Assembly (NCBI GenBank): GCA_964034945.1
Contig: OZ035961.1
Span: forward strand, 4,198,001 to 4,262,000
Reading direction: 5' to 3'
From: Chrysopilus asiliformis
Taxonomy: Eukaryota > Arthropoda > Insecta > Diptera > Rhagionidae
Length of the DNA: 64,000 nucleotides
How positions within the stretch are numbered: position 1 is the first letter of the stretch; each line of letters opens with the position of its first letter. The notes beneath the pieces were generated by a model that saw only the letters and a list, made by a program, of their open reading frames with translations, made no database searches and was not told the DNA's origin. Of the stretch, positions 44,521 to 57,005 are shown in pieces. The translations under genes and the position numbers were made by a program.

Positions 44521-47500
44521 TCATATAGAGTATTTGACTATTAGCCCCTGGAAGTTGTGGCTTTTCAAATATGTATAGTTTTTATTGTTAGTGTTTTTTC
44601 CGAAAATATCCTTTTAAGAAAAGCATAGATCAGAACTTTTGTGAAAAATCCTAGAATTCTATTTAATTGCTATAAAAGCTTCTTAGAATTTTTCATCCTA
44701 CAATACTTTATAGCAAAACGATATGTGCATCAATTTCCACTTAAAATATGCATTGAAATATTTCAAGCAAAACAAACGAGAGCAACACAAGAAAAGCTAC
44801 CATTCCGCGTTTCCATATTGAAGGGTTATTTTAAAAATGTTGAATTGAGTCAATTAAGCTACAGGTAACAAAGAGTTGTATGCACATATTTAGCATCGCT
44901 TCAGAAGGCATCAAAAATAGCAACAAATTATGCTCCTTAGTCGAATTCCCAGCATACCTTGCGATCACCATCAACATTTTTATTAAAATGCTTAAAGGTG
45001 TGTTGTTCTTGTCCAAATAGGGTGGTGTAGAGTCGAACAACGTAACATGAACAATTGTAGAATAACATGGCATGTATGCGACAAGTATCAGTTTAAAGAA
45101 TTTCTTAGACAGGAAGCTTCAGGATTCGGGAATGTTGTTGCTCAAAGAAACGATAAGCCATACTACCACAGAGAATTTCCTCGAAGACGTGCTCTTACTC
45201 AGGTACGGATTCGAGTTCATGGAATGGTGTGGAATAACAACAAGTGGGCTGACATTCAAGCATCGAACACACAGGAGGTGTAAGAAAAATGGAAATTATT
45301 CCACCCTCTATCTCACCCTCTCTTAGTGTGATCAGCAATGATACGCCGTAAACCGCAATTTACCAACCAACTCCTTTTAACGACAATTTATTTTTCCATT
45401 TAAATCACCCACCAGCCTATCTTTCTCTTAACAATTTTTATTCACCAATTTTTTCACTGTCAACGTAACAACATAACACTCACTCACTGAAACGCTACGA
45501 CCGTAAATTTGTCTATTCCTGTGTGACATTGGAGCTGTTCGAAAGTTGAGGTTTTGTATATCCGGGGGTGTATAGAATATAAAGTATAGATACCTGTATA
45601 GATCTATGGTTTACAAGCATGTCGCTTGGCCTAATTTCCCGTTAAGACAAAAGGTTAGGGAATATTTGAAAATTTTACTGAAAACAAATATACAAACACA
45701 TCGGCATCAGCACATTCACGTACAGCAATCGAAAAAGGTGGAAGCCAAAGCTTATGTCGTTTTGGTAAGCAATTTCCGTCTTTCTGGAAAAACAAGGTGA
45801 ATTTTTCTCTCTTCCGCTGAATTTTCACTAAAGTCCTTGCGTTAATAGCACAGAACAGTGCCATGTGCCGTGTGGGTTCTCATGCTTCGCTATTTTGGGA
45901 AGGGATGGTGGGGGGCAGATATTCTATTGGTGGGTGGAAAAAAATGGTTGGTTAGATGCTTAAACCAGCCACCAAATTGAAAGCATAAAAATTCCAGTGA
46001 ACGTACAAACAAACCAACAAACGAGAGAAAACAGATTTTTCCGATTTTTACAAGACGTGCGAAAAAATGAAATTAGGTGATAGCTTCGATTTCAATAGGT
46101 GCCATTCCAGTTAGATTTACCTGGTTTTCGCTCAGCCCACGTTAAGTTCTTTTTTTGATATTTCTGGGTTCGAGGTAAATTCGTAGTAGACCATTTGAGG
46201 TAAATAAATGCGTCATTTAATTTGGCCATTATCAAGCAGAGTGCATAATTTAACTCGATTGTTCCGCAATTTATTTGAGACTTTTCGATCAATTTTCAGA
46301 GTCATTTAGTTCTGATCTTTTCAATTAAGTAATTTAAATCAGTGTTTCTAAATTTTAGTGAATTGCAATGTAAGTTGTAGTGTGAAAAGTGTGAAAAGCA
46401 CAAAGAAAAAAAATTTTTCAATGAGAAATCGTGACTATTACTAAACAAAAATAGTCAACATCGGATATTTTTGTACCAAAATTAATCACTTAATAGTAAA
46501 ATTTACTATTTTGTGGGATTGAAATTAACTATTTTAGTTTTAGTCCCGATTCCCCATTATAAAATAGTTAAATTTACTATTTTATTCTCTGCGTGCCGTC
46601 TAGTAGAGGGATAAAAACGTATTTAGTCGCTTGAATGAAACGGGAGTGTCGCAGTCAGATCAAATTACAAAAAAAATTTAAAAAAAAAGTTTTTTTTTTT
46701 GGAAAGTAGACGATGTTTAAAAATGTAAGAAACTGTCCATACAATAGTGTGACGGGAGTATTAACATCAACACAAAAACTCGCGGAAAAGTAGACCGGAG
46801 TGAGCAGTGGGAGCGAGGGGTGTCCAACAACCCGAAATTAATGTGATCTCACATGTTGAGCAACCCCTTGTGTTATTTTTCTACCCCCAACGGTACGAAG
46901 AAGGTACATGCAAAACAAATTACAACATAAGTAATTAATTAGCAAAAATTCTGCTTAGTTTAGTTTTACATGATAAAAACAATACGAAACAGAAAAAAAG
47001 GAAAATATTATTTTAGCTAATTTGTAGCTACACTGTTTGCATTATCAAGGGATATCGCTCTTAATGTCATTAGAGAAACGGAACTGACGTTGAAGTGTGG
47101 ATGAACTGACTAGAAGGTAACGGAGAAAAACATTTCCTTGAAATAATCGGCAATCCTCACTCCGGTAGATCAGGTTAATTGAAAATAGGATAACACAAGA
47201 CGAAAATAGGATACTCGATGCCAGACAGGATATCATATCACATCAATGGATAAAATCGTTCCTTTCAATTTCGAAATAAAATCCCAGGAAGGTACACAAA
47301 ACGGAAGACAGAAAACAAAAACAGAATGAAGAGTCAAATGATTCAACTACTGGTATATCCTACATGTTCCTTTAATGATGGGATTTATTCCATCATGAGA
47401 AAATAATGGGCTTAGCTTAATGGGAATTAAGACGCAACCAATATATAGGAATATTCTGGTAGGTACCTTACCTAAGAAGATCTTACTTGAAGCACTTAAG

Positions 47501-47799
47501 TCAGGTTAACTTCTTACAAAGTTTGTTGCGGTCTTATACGAATACGATTCCACTTGTATTCATCCGCCTTATACAGTCGTTATAGCCTCACTTACCTCAA
47601 CCGGGTCTCGTTAGATGAGCTAAATATAATAAATAGAAGTAATATAACTTCTATACACTGAATTAGACGGAGTTTTTATGATAAATTATAAGCGGAATGT
47701 GGTTACAAAGTTATAATTGATGAAAATCATTTAATTAAATGATTCCCAGAATCTAAAATTATATTTAGAATTGCTATTTTTACATTTCATTTCTTTTTT
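44521..47799. other. non-coding sequence
   Basis: No gene supported. Bases about 46,440-46,590 contain several TTTACTATTTTA-type words ending TATTCTCTGCGTG, possibly the end of an old TIR element. Confidence 0.45.
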
Positions 47800-48330
47800 T
47801 ATACCCGTATGGTGAAACCAAAGGGTATACTAACTTTGCCTTAAAAATGAATTACACCAGTGTGTTTAGAATGACAAAAAAAATTGAATTTTGCATGTCC
47901 GTCCGTCTGTCCGTCTGTCTGTCCGTCTGTCTGTCCGTCTGTGGCGCGGATTGCGGGCGCACGGATTGAGCTAGAGACTTGAAATTTTGCGTGGATTCGT
48001 TTTTCGTAAAATTCGACGCTAAGTTCGTTAATGGGCAAAAATGGACCATTAGGGGGGGGGGGGGGGGGGGGTACCCCCCATACGAACGAAAACGTTTTTT
48101 GCGAATACCTCAAAAACTTATCAAAAAAATGCAAGAACAAAAGTTATTTAGGATATAATTCTACATAAAACTCCCATACATCAAAATCCGATTGGAATAA
48201 ATTTTAAAAAATCTTATTGGACAGTTTGACTTCAAAGTGGAATTTTGGTATAACTGTTCGAATTTTGATACGAATATCACCATACGGGTCTCCAATGATT
48301 GCCAGATAGACAATTATAGCTTTTGTTATG
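47800..48330 (+). repeat. interspersed repeat family A, copy 2 (near complete)
   Basis: Starts TATACCCGTATGGTGAAACC and ends near GCAATTATAGCTTTTGTTATG. The 13-mer ACCCGTATGGTGA (47,803-47,815) is matched by its exact inverse TCACCATACGGGT (48,277-48,289). The first 30 bases also form a TATACCC/GGGTATA hairpin. Inside are a GTCCGTCTGTCC microsatellite, GAGCTAGAGACTTGAAATTTT and a G-homopolymer of about 18 near 48,053-48,070. No coding capacity. Unit length is about 500-540 bp. Confidence 0.88.
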
Positions 48331-48390
48331 TGTTTTTCTTTTTTTGTCTATAAGTGACTTGTAAAAGAGCACAATAGAAATAATGAAAAA

Positions 48391-48590
48391 CTACAACTTT
48401 CCGACTTGTCACAAAGTAACCGATTTGCAATGGTTTTTTTGCGATCGGTCACAAAGTAACCAATTTGCCACCGGTTGTATTGTAACCCATCACAAGACAT
48501 CTGTGATGTAAACAAACTTGCAACCACTAATTTGCGACCAGGGTCACATTGCAACCTGAGTCGCAAATAGTTACTTGGGTTTACAAACAT
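48391..48590. repeat. interspersed repeat family B, copy 1
   Basis: Built around the near-palindrome GGTCACAAAGTAACC, repeated twice about 40 bases apart, followed by GCGACCAGGGTCACATTG. The same order recurs at 59,278-59,431 and in part at 56,395-56,463. No coding capacity. Confidence 0.75.
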
Positions 48591-49820
48591 TTTAAATTTT
48601 TAATGCAGTTTTTGCATGAGATTTTATGTAAAGATTAAAATTAATTACCACATCGCAGGGGCAATTTTGATATGTAAGAATCGCAAATATTACTATGAAT
48701 AAACAAAGGCAGCATCCTACCCTGGTTATAGTAAAATAACTAGAGATACTCTAATTAAATATTATTTTACAATTGTCTTAACTTCCTTAGACAATCGGAG
48801 TCTTGCATAAAATTTACAAATTTTATGGTGTGGGGAATGTTAAACGGGTTGAAGATATATTTTGTTAAATTCACATTCACACTTGACTGCTACTTGTTAT
48901 CCACTTTGTATTGAATTAGTTTGTTAGCATTTGTAAAGTCGTTTACGTGCCAATAAACACGCCATTAGGCCGGCCTCTTATTAGCATTCGATTCGAAAAG
49001 CAAAAGGATTTCCCAGTTTAATTGAATGTAAAACACAATGGTCTAAAGTAATTACATGATCTGGTAAATATTGATTCTATTTAGTAATTATCCATCTAAC
49101 TTTATATTAAATTAAAATAATATGATTTCAAAATTAAATGAATTTCTGTTTATCAGCATGTAATTCAATCAAGGTAGACAGATCACTTGAGACAATCATA
49201 TTTACATATTTTAGCTGGAAGACACATTTATTGAATTAAGGAGGAGTTTATATATCATTAGAGTAGGATTTTTTGTTTTGTAATAGAAAAGCACTACAAG
49301 GAAATGTGCGAGAAACACAATTAAAATGTTTAAAGGAAGTGTAAAAAATGTTAGGCACTTCGTCAAACTGGTAGCTACCGACTTCAATGTGAGTTTAGAA
49401 TTTTTGGGGGTTATTTCTGGCTTTTTTTGACTCTAAATATGTGATATCAATCGCCTAGGGCACATTGAAAACATTTGTTATGATTTCTTGAATTTATAGA
49501 ATAAAAACAATAACAAAATATCTTATTTACCAATTTTATTTACTATTACCCCCTAACCGGAATATTTCCGAAAAAAAATCACCAAAATATGACTTTCAAC
49601 TTGCGACAGACCGTAACCAAGACAACGTACAGTCAGTGTAACACGTTCCGGCGATTGAAATTGTTACCCGTTATAAACAAGCGAATTCCCTGAAGTCCGA
49701 GGGCATTCCGGCTAGAGGGTTAAGATTGCGACCTGTCATTGTCAGGCTAAAATATACGTTATAAACATACAGTAAAATCCTCATTTTCTTAACAACTTTT
49801 GAGGCAATAGCGTAAAATAT
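48591..49820. other. non-coding AT-rich sequence
   Basis: No gene supported. Bases 49,600-49,740 contain CGTAACC/GTTACCCG words reminiscent of family B but too decayed to call. Confidence 0.45.
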
Positions 49821-49975
49821 CCAACCACCACCACCATCAGTTTCGCCATCGCCTTGACCACCACCACCAATATTTCACGAACAACTACCAGCATTCACCA
49901 CCGGCCACCACAACCACCCACGACCACTCCAACCACCACCTCCGATAAAAACCATGCCACAACTGCATCCAGATA
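49821..49975. repeat. CCA/ACC-rich low-complexity tract
   Basis: About 150 bases dominated by ACC/CCA triplets. One plus-strand frame through it is open and would encode Thr/Pro-rich peptide. It has no ATG or clear splice site, so a microsatellite origin is the simpler reading. Confidence 0.75.
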
Positions 49976-50084
49976 AGAAACTCACGGAGCTCCTATTTGT
50001 ACATCTATTCGTCTAACTGGTTGAAATATTTGCTTCTTTTACAAGGAATGTTAAAAATCTTTATATGGAAAAAACCTTTTTGTT

Positions 50085-50630
50085 TATACCCGTATGGTGA
50101 AACCAAAGGGTATATTAACTTTGCCTTACCGTTTGTAACGCCAAGATCCCGTCATCACACATAAAAATGAATTACACCAGTGTCTTTAGAATGATAAAAA
50201 TAATTAATTTCTGCATGTCCGTCCGTCTGTCCGTCCGTCTGTGGCGCGGATTGCGGGCGCACGGATTGAGCTAGAGACTTGAAATTTTGCGTGGATTCGT
50301 TTTTCGTAAAATGCGAGGCTAAGTTCGTTAATGGGCAAAAATGGACCATTAGGGGGAGTACCCCCCATACGAACGAAAACGTTTTTTGCAAATATCTCAA
50401 AAACGGTGCATCTTATCAAAAAAGTCCAAGAACAAAAGTTATTTAGGATATATTTCTACATAAAACTCCCATACATCAAAATCTGATTGGAATAAATTTT
50501 AAAAAATCTTATTGGAAAGTTTGACTTCAAAGTGGAATTTTGGTATAACTGTTCGAATTTTGATACGAATATCACCATACGGGTCTCCAATGATTGCCAG
50601 ATTGGCAATTATAGCTTTTGTTATGTTTTA
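50085..50630 (+). repeat. interspersed repeat family A, copy 3 (near complete)
   Basis: Same layout as copy 2: TATACCCGTATGGTGAAACC at the start, GTCCGTCTGTCCG tract, GAGCTAGAGACTTGAAATTTT, CATACATCAAAATCTGATTG, then CACCATACGGGT and GCAATTATAGCTTTTGTTATG at the end. It lacks the long G run of copy 2 (six Gs instead). Confidence 0.9.
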
Positions 50631-51589
50631 GCATAAATCCTACACCTTAAACCATCCAAGTCTGGAACCTTAAATAACAACAAAGAAATACCAGTTCTGT
50701 AATAGAAAAAAAAGTGTGAAAATTCATATAGCGGTACACAAAACATATCTAAATGGATGCTGGATCATATGTGAATACCTTTGGTATTGTATGCGAAGCA
50801 AACGAAAAATAAATTATATTCACGGTATTGGTTGTGTGGCCTTGCCCTATATTATAGGAAATGTCTTAAATGAAATTATGATACATGATATGGAAATAAA
50901 TATTTATGTAGCAGAGGATTAAGTTTTACTGATTAAATTATGCCCCACTCTGAAAGATTTATTTTTAGATGATTGAAATTTATTAGAATAATAAAACCCT
51001 CGCCTCTCGCATTTATCCTGCATGGATGTATGTACGTAACTATATCATAAGAAAACATTAGATTTACGAAGAGGTTTCCCCGGGATAAGGGATGAATTTT
51101 TACTACAGAACATTACACAATCATGGGCCATTGTTTTGTCGTTGATTAGCAACGACTGGAGTGTAATTAGAGTCTGAGTGCTATTTAAGGATCTCAAGAT
51201 TGAATGGCATGATGATATCAAAAGAGAGCCAAGATTCTTTAAGTATCACGTGTAATATAGAATGAAAATATTTCAATGTTAGCCCTTTATTTATTTTCAT
51301 TCTCTTAGAATATCAAATGTTTCTTTTAGCACTTTTGTTTAGAGAACAAAAACCTGACACGAAGTGATTTTATTCATTATTTTTAGATGGATTTCCCTAA
51401 GGTAGCAAATTCCGTAAATTTTATGTAATTAAAATTAAATCTGTCAATCAAAACACATAATGTTGTTCATTATTATTTATGCGTAATCATTTATTGTTCA
51501 AATTTGTCTGTTTAACTAAAGGGCTGTCGATAAAATATGTAACGCAAGTTTTAAGCTATTCCAATTTTAATACTCTATATGAGAATTAT
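50631..51589. other. non-coding AT-rich sequence
   Basis: No gene supported. Confidence 0.5.
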
Positions 51590-51980
51590 ATTAGATTTAG
51601 CATACCGTTTGTAACGCATCGAAACAATCGTCAGACACAAAAATAAAATACACCAGGGTATTTGGGATGACAGAAGATTTTAATTTCCGTCTCTCTGTCC
51701 GTATCTCCGTCAGGGAACATCATATACTTGGAAATGAATGAGCTAGAAACTTGAAATTTTCACGGTGCCGTTTCTCTTAAATAGCAAGACTAATGAATGG
51801 CAAAATCTAACCATCCCCCATACAAATGAAAGAGTTTTTTACGTTTTCCTCGAAGATAGTGCATCACAGCGATAAATCTGTCAAGACAAAATGGGTTCAT
51901 TATATGATTTTACATGACTCTTCCTTACATTAAAATCCAGTCTGACCACTCCTTCTTCCCTCCCCTATGCAAATGGATTT
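51590..51980 (+). repeat. interspersed repeat family C, copy 3
   Basis: TAGCATACCGTTTGTAACGC, ACACCAGGGTATTTGGGATG, CTCTGTCCGTATCTCCGTC and GAGCTAGAAACTTGAAATTTT occur in the same order as copies 1 and 2. It shows the uninterrupted form of the site occupied by the foldback in copy 1. Confidence 0.7.
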
Positions 51981-53368
51981 TTTTTTAAATCTAAATCAGT
52001 GGAAACAAATAATAAACAGTGGAATATTTTCATAAAACCTTCATTTGTCAAAATATTCCCTTCATTTCTCAAAACATTCAACTGCATTCATTAAATATCA
52101 TAATATACCTAATAATTGTAAAATTTTATTTATTCGCATTTTATAATTTGATAAATTCCATCCAGATAAAATGAAATGGATCCCTCTCAATACTTTAATT
52201 ATCACAGTACATAAAGTTTTATACAACTTTCCGGTGAAAATTTCCTGCTTACATTCAATATCAATTTGTTTTTCGGTTTTTGTCTACTGGTTAGCCAGCC
52301 CTCCTGTATAGCAGGCCATTTACAAAATTTCATTTCCTTATTGTTGTCGAGATGGGACAGTAACCCTTTGGCCAACATGAACATAATAAACATAATTATC
52401 ATCATCATCCTCATCAACGGCATAAACGAATAAATGAATGAATAAAAGTATAAAATCTGCACCTTTAGCCGGCAGGATCCCCGCCCGCCACGAATTGAAT
52501 CGAAACTGTATAAATGCTGAGAAGTTTTCAAATAAACTTATAGCCCGATCATATCCTGGGAACCCGCAAAATAGCAACACCTTTCCGGTTTTATCCCTTT
52601 CGAATATCTTTATAAGCTTCCAGTCATTAACACCTTTCCGCTTGGATTATTGTTTGCTGGCTCGGTGTCGTTCCGGATGGCCATAACAGTTTTCACTTTG
52701 TGGCACTGGAAATAAACACAACTGAACGGCATAAGACCACTCTTTTAGTGTTATATGTATTACATTTTCATATTTATACATACGTTGGTGTACCTACTAG
52801 GAGAAAACATTGAAGAGAAAACACAGAACCAAAAACCAAAAAACCAAAACAAATACATCGGAGAAGATCTTATCGGTCATGGCAGTGTGGTTTGCTGGGA
52901 CTGTATTTAGTTTTTCATCCTTTCATGATGCGGCGTCCTTCCTCTGTCACTATAGAATGTGGCCAGCATAATATCGGTTATTGCCATAAAACTAAACGCA
53001 AATTGCTAAAATGGTATATTTGATCCAAATTTTAACATTTTGTCATACGAGAAATAATCAAAAACTTTACGTACAATTTAAAACTATTTTACCTTTTAGC
53101 AAACTCTGTGGAAATGCTAGAAATGGTTAATTTATGCATATGATAAAGCTATAAGGGCGGTAATATTTTTTTCAATTTCAGATTTTATCCCAGATTTTTA
53201 ATATATACAGCGACAGAAGAAAGAAAAAAACATGTTTATTCTGGCATTACGCGGAAACGGTTCAACCGATTTTGATGAAATTTTGTAACTTACTTACTTG
53301 CATTATAAAGGAGAAAATAATATTCTTTCCATTCGACCGAGTAGATTGCGGACTTAATTTTACTTTTA
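51981..53368. other. non-coding sequence
   Basis: No gene supported. Bases 53,215-53,290 (CGGAAACGGTTCAACCGATT and GATGAAATTTTGT) have the wording of a common insect repeat, without ends. Confidence 0.45.
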
Positions 53369-53371
53369 TAA

Positions 53372-53848
53372 AGGGTATTCACAGTCCTCTTTTAATTTTG
53401 GGTATTCGGTGTTTTCGGTAATATTAAAAGACTGAAAATATTCTGCTGTGAACATCCCACAGCACAGATTTGAGAACAGCGCTTTTACCAAATCATGAAC
53501 TGCGTATTTGATTGTCACATACCTTTAAATCCATGTTTGATGTATTCTTTTGAATTTCTATTGTGGCAACGGCTATCAAAATTGAAAAAATTTGCAGTCC
53601 GATGAGATTAACAAAAAACCAGCGAGAAAATTTGACAACTAAAAACATTACTAGCGTCACTCGCGGTTGATTCTTGATACCGAATAACCGGGCCGGAAAA
53701 CACGACTCAAGGCATGTCTACAATTACCGAATCCGGTAATTCATTTTTACATGAACCAAATTACCGTCTCGGTAAAAATCTGTTAAATTTGACTGAATTA
53801 CCGAGCGGTAAAATTACTCGCAATTTAAAAGAGGACTGTGAATACCCT
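53372..53848. mobile_element. 477-bp MITE with 24-bp perfect TIR (TAA target)
   Basis: The left end AGGGTATTCACAGTCCTCTT continues identically to the inverse of the right end (AAGAGGACTGTGAATACCCT) and on through TTAA. TAA flanks both sides (53,369-53,371 and 53,849-53,851), which fits PIF/Harbinger-type insertion. Inside are several CGGTAAT/ATTACCG words near both ends that look subterminally repeated. No reading frame. Confidence 0.9.
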
Positions 53849-54770
53849 TAAAGTAAAAAAAAAACTATAGGACAAACTAAAAGCATTTTTCAATAAACTA
53901 CAAGGCAGGATGTTATAAGTTGTGTATATCTACTTTAAACATCAAATTATATGAACATCCGATCAAATGATCATGCATTGAAAATAAAAATTCTTCCTCA
54001 AGTGACAAAATAATTTTTTTTACGATTTAAAACGCTATATGATAATCACTTTTAAAATGGTATTTACACGAGTCCGCCAGACATTAAATTCAAAAATGTA
54101 TACGCGTTTTATTAAAATATGTACTATTAACTCATTCCAACCGACAGGGGCAGTTTACCCATAAAAAGCTGAAAGTCATACAATATTTGATATAATTGAA
54201 TATAAATAAAGTTCATAAGCCCGGGAAATGCGTGAAATTGATTTGAATGCGGTTGTGTTCCAATTAACGAGGCAACATCGTCATAATAACGTCAATAAGC
54301 CAGCAACATGAATTTTCATAGAGAGTCCTTGTTTTGAGTTCGTTTGCCATGCAATTCACATACACCCATACATACCATACCGTACACAACAATGACTATG
54401 TAGCAAAGACTAGGTACGCTACCCGGCAGTATATCAACGGAGTTAATCCTCTATCCTACAGGACTCTTCCACGAATCGATATTATTAACGTTTGTCATAT
54501 TGCTAGCAATTTCAAAACAGAGTTTTCCAAGGTTTCGCGTTATTATCCTAAAATACCTCTCTGAATAAATGAAGTCCTCGGAAATGCTTTTGATATTATG
54601 GAGAATTAACAACATCAATTGCCGCTCTGATCTGGATAAATTATGCTACACTTAAGGACATAATTTTCCAAACCAATAAGTTTTTAACAATTCAATCAAG
54701 TATCTTCGAAAAAAAAATATCTTTCGCGTGCGTTTCGTTGGTGAAATAATTTATTTGTGGCGCATTATTC
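53849..54770. other. non-coding AT-rich sequence
   Basis: No gene supported. Confidence 0.5.
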
Positions 54771-54820
54771 AATAGTGGAATCCACTATAGTGGAACCACC
54801 TAAACTCATTTAGGTGGTGA
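54771..54820. repeat. two adjacent short palindromes
   Basis: ATAGTGGAATCCACTAT is directly followed by a TAGTGGA word and then by the perfect 9-bp-stem hairpin CCACCTAAA/TTTAGGTGG with a four-base loop (about 54,798-54,819). Confidence 0.7.
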
Positions 54821-56394
54821 TTGGAAGGGGAGGTTGATATGTGGTAGTGCCACGCGGCGGTACTAAACTCCATACGAAAAATCGCGAAAAAGCCTGAGGA
54901 AGAGGGTAGTAGGGAGTGATTCGAAAAGCCGAAAATTTACGGTGCCTAATTTTTGGACAGCCATAAGGAGTTAACTGGCGATGGGATATATGGGAGATAA
55001 CCTAAATCGACTTTCTTATTGCTAAGAACATTATAGTATGATCTAATGTGCAAATTGAAATTTTCTAACACTGTTCCAGATTTTAATTAGGACTTGTATG
55101 GAAAATTAATTAATTTATGAACTGAGTTTGTATCTAGCAGATATTTTGCATTGCTTAACACGCAGTCAAAATGAACATCCATTGTCCTGTTACGGTTCTG
55201 GAATTCCATTATGCCACATTGAGTTTCCTTTTATTGTCATTCCATCAGGCACGCTCCAAGAACTTCCTTCAGGGCTAAATTTTTAGCAGGCTTATCCCAA
55301 GTAACCAAAAATGGACACATGCTGGTTGTATGACGTGCAGTCTCGATTTTTGCTGTGAAAGTGGTGAAAATTATGAAACTCTAGTTCTGGCGGAGAAAAA
55401 TTCTTCAAGTTTGTTGATTGTTGACACAGATTTCAGATATAAATTCTTCAAATTTGAAGGAAATATAAAAAAAATAGAAATTGAGCTATTACTTATCCTT
55501 TTCGACCTCAATTACTGTAAGAAACGAAGTCTGATGCAAATTAATCATGAAAATTTTTTGTAAGAAATTTATTTCTCTTTAATTTGGTACATAACCATTT
55601 TTTATAAAGTAAATAAATTTGCAAATATTGATTTTTTCACTCTAGTAGTCAAAAACTTTTTACGGGATCTTTCTTGTCAAACGAAAAAAGCTCGTACAGA
55701 TTTTTATGGCTCATGGTTCACCTACCAAAAGAAACGATTTTTACTGTATGTTTGTTTCAGGAGGTCTGATAGTGGGCTGAGGTGGCAAATTGGTCTTATT
55801 TTAATAAACAAAAAATTAAGAGAGAGTGTTAAGAGTAAGAATCAGTAATTTTTTTTGAAAAAGATGAATATTTCTAAATATTTAAAAATTGTTTAAATTA
55901 AGGCGCATATAAAAGTTCCTTAAAAAATAAATAAATATTTTTATGGCTTTTTCTAGTTGTTTTAGACATTTTTCTAACAGGAAAACATAAAAATATAAAA
56001 TGTCGGGCTTGTTTAATTTTCATGACAACCCTAATGTTGGCCAAAATTTAAACGAAATTCGACAGTGTGCGACGGTCACACAATCTGTTAGCAAAACATG
56101 TGTGGGGGTTACAAATTGGTTGCTGTAACGTCACCGCAACATTACTACAACGGTTAAGCAACCTTTTTGCCTAGGCTTTTTGTGGCTTTAGTTACAAAGT
56201 AACGGCTACATAACCGTTTCCGCAAAACTATTTTATGACGAATTTTGACTTGGGAGGAGGGGGGAGTGCACATCAAGTGTGACGTCAATGTAAACTTGTA
56301 TTACAAGTGTATATCAGAAAACGGTGTATGATTCCTTGGTTCAAATATGACTATTTATACTTCGGTACCATATTTGTAAGTGAATTATAAACGA
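54821..56394. other. non-coding sequence
   Basis: No gene supported. Bases 54,850-54,960 (GCGGCGGTACTAAAC to TTTTTGGACAGCC) may be a decayed member of the GTCCATAAAATACGT family. Bases 56,040-56,220 hold TTACAAAGTAACGG-type words related to family B. Confidence 0.45.
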
Positions 56395-56463
56395 GCACGA
56401 TAGAAACAATGAAAATCAACAACAATTTTCCGACTGGTCATAAAGTTACCGATTCGCAATGTT
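56395..56463. repeat. interspersed repeat family B, copy 2 (left part, interrupted)
   Basis: Matches the left part of the 48.4-kb copy (GATAGAAACAATGAAAA, TTTTCCGACTGGTCATAAAG) and stops exactly where a family A copy begins, after GCAATG. Confidence 0.7.
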
Positions 56464-57005
56464 TATACCCGTATGGTGAAACCAAAGGGTATATTAACTT
56501 TGCCTTACCGTTTGTAACGCCAAGATCCCGTCATCACACACAAAAATGAATTACACCAGTGTGTTTAGAATGATAAAAATATTTAATTTCTGCATGTCCG
56601 TCCGTCTGTCTGTCTGTCTGTCTGTCCGTCTGTCTGTCTGTCTGTCCGTCTGTCCGTCTGTCCGTCTGTCCGTCTGTCCGTCTGTCCGTCTGTCCGTGTG
56701 TCTGTGGCTCGGATTGCAGGCGCACGGATTGAGCTAGAGACTTGAAAGTTTTCACAGATCCGTTTTTCGTAAAATGCGAGGCTAAGTTCGTTAATGGGCA
56801 CAAATTCAAAAAAGTGCAAGAACAAAAGTTATTTAGGATGTGATTCTACATAAAACTCCCATACATCAAAATCCGATTGGAATAAATTTTAAAAAATCTT
56901 CTGGAAAGTTTGACTTCAAAGTGGAATTTTGGTATAACTGTTCGAATTTTGATACGAATATCACCATACGGGTCTCCAATGATTGCCAGATTGGCAATTA
57001 TAGCT
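56464..57005 (+). repeat. interspersed repeat family A, copy 4
   Basis: TATACCCGTATGGTGAAACC start, inverted CACCATACGGGT near the end, and GCAATTATAGCTT at the end. The internal GTCT/GTCC microsatellite is expanded to about 110 bases. A segment before AAAAGTGCAAGAACAAAAG that is present in copies 2 and 3 is deleted here. It sits inside repeat B on its left and abuts the tRNA-Lys-like block on its right. Confidence 0.9.
56595..56705. repeat. GTCT/GTCC microsatellite
   Basis: About 27 tetranucleotide units alternate GTCT and GTCC inside repeat A copy 4. Open frames on both strands (QTDRRTDGQTDRQTD-like peptides) are by-products. Confidence 0.95.

Noticed and set aside
49801..49975. Thr/Pro-rich mucin-like open frame
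   Set aside because: Explained by the ACC/CCA low-complexity tract; no start codon, signal peptide or splice acceptor.
56534..56825. Frames encoding QTDRRTDGQTD-like repeats
   Set aside because: Direct translation of the GTCT/GTCC microsatellite in repeat A.
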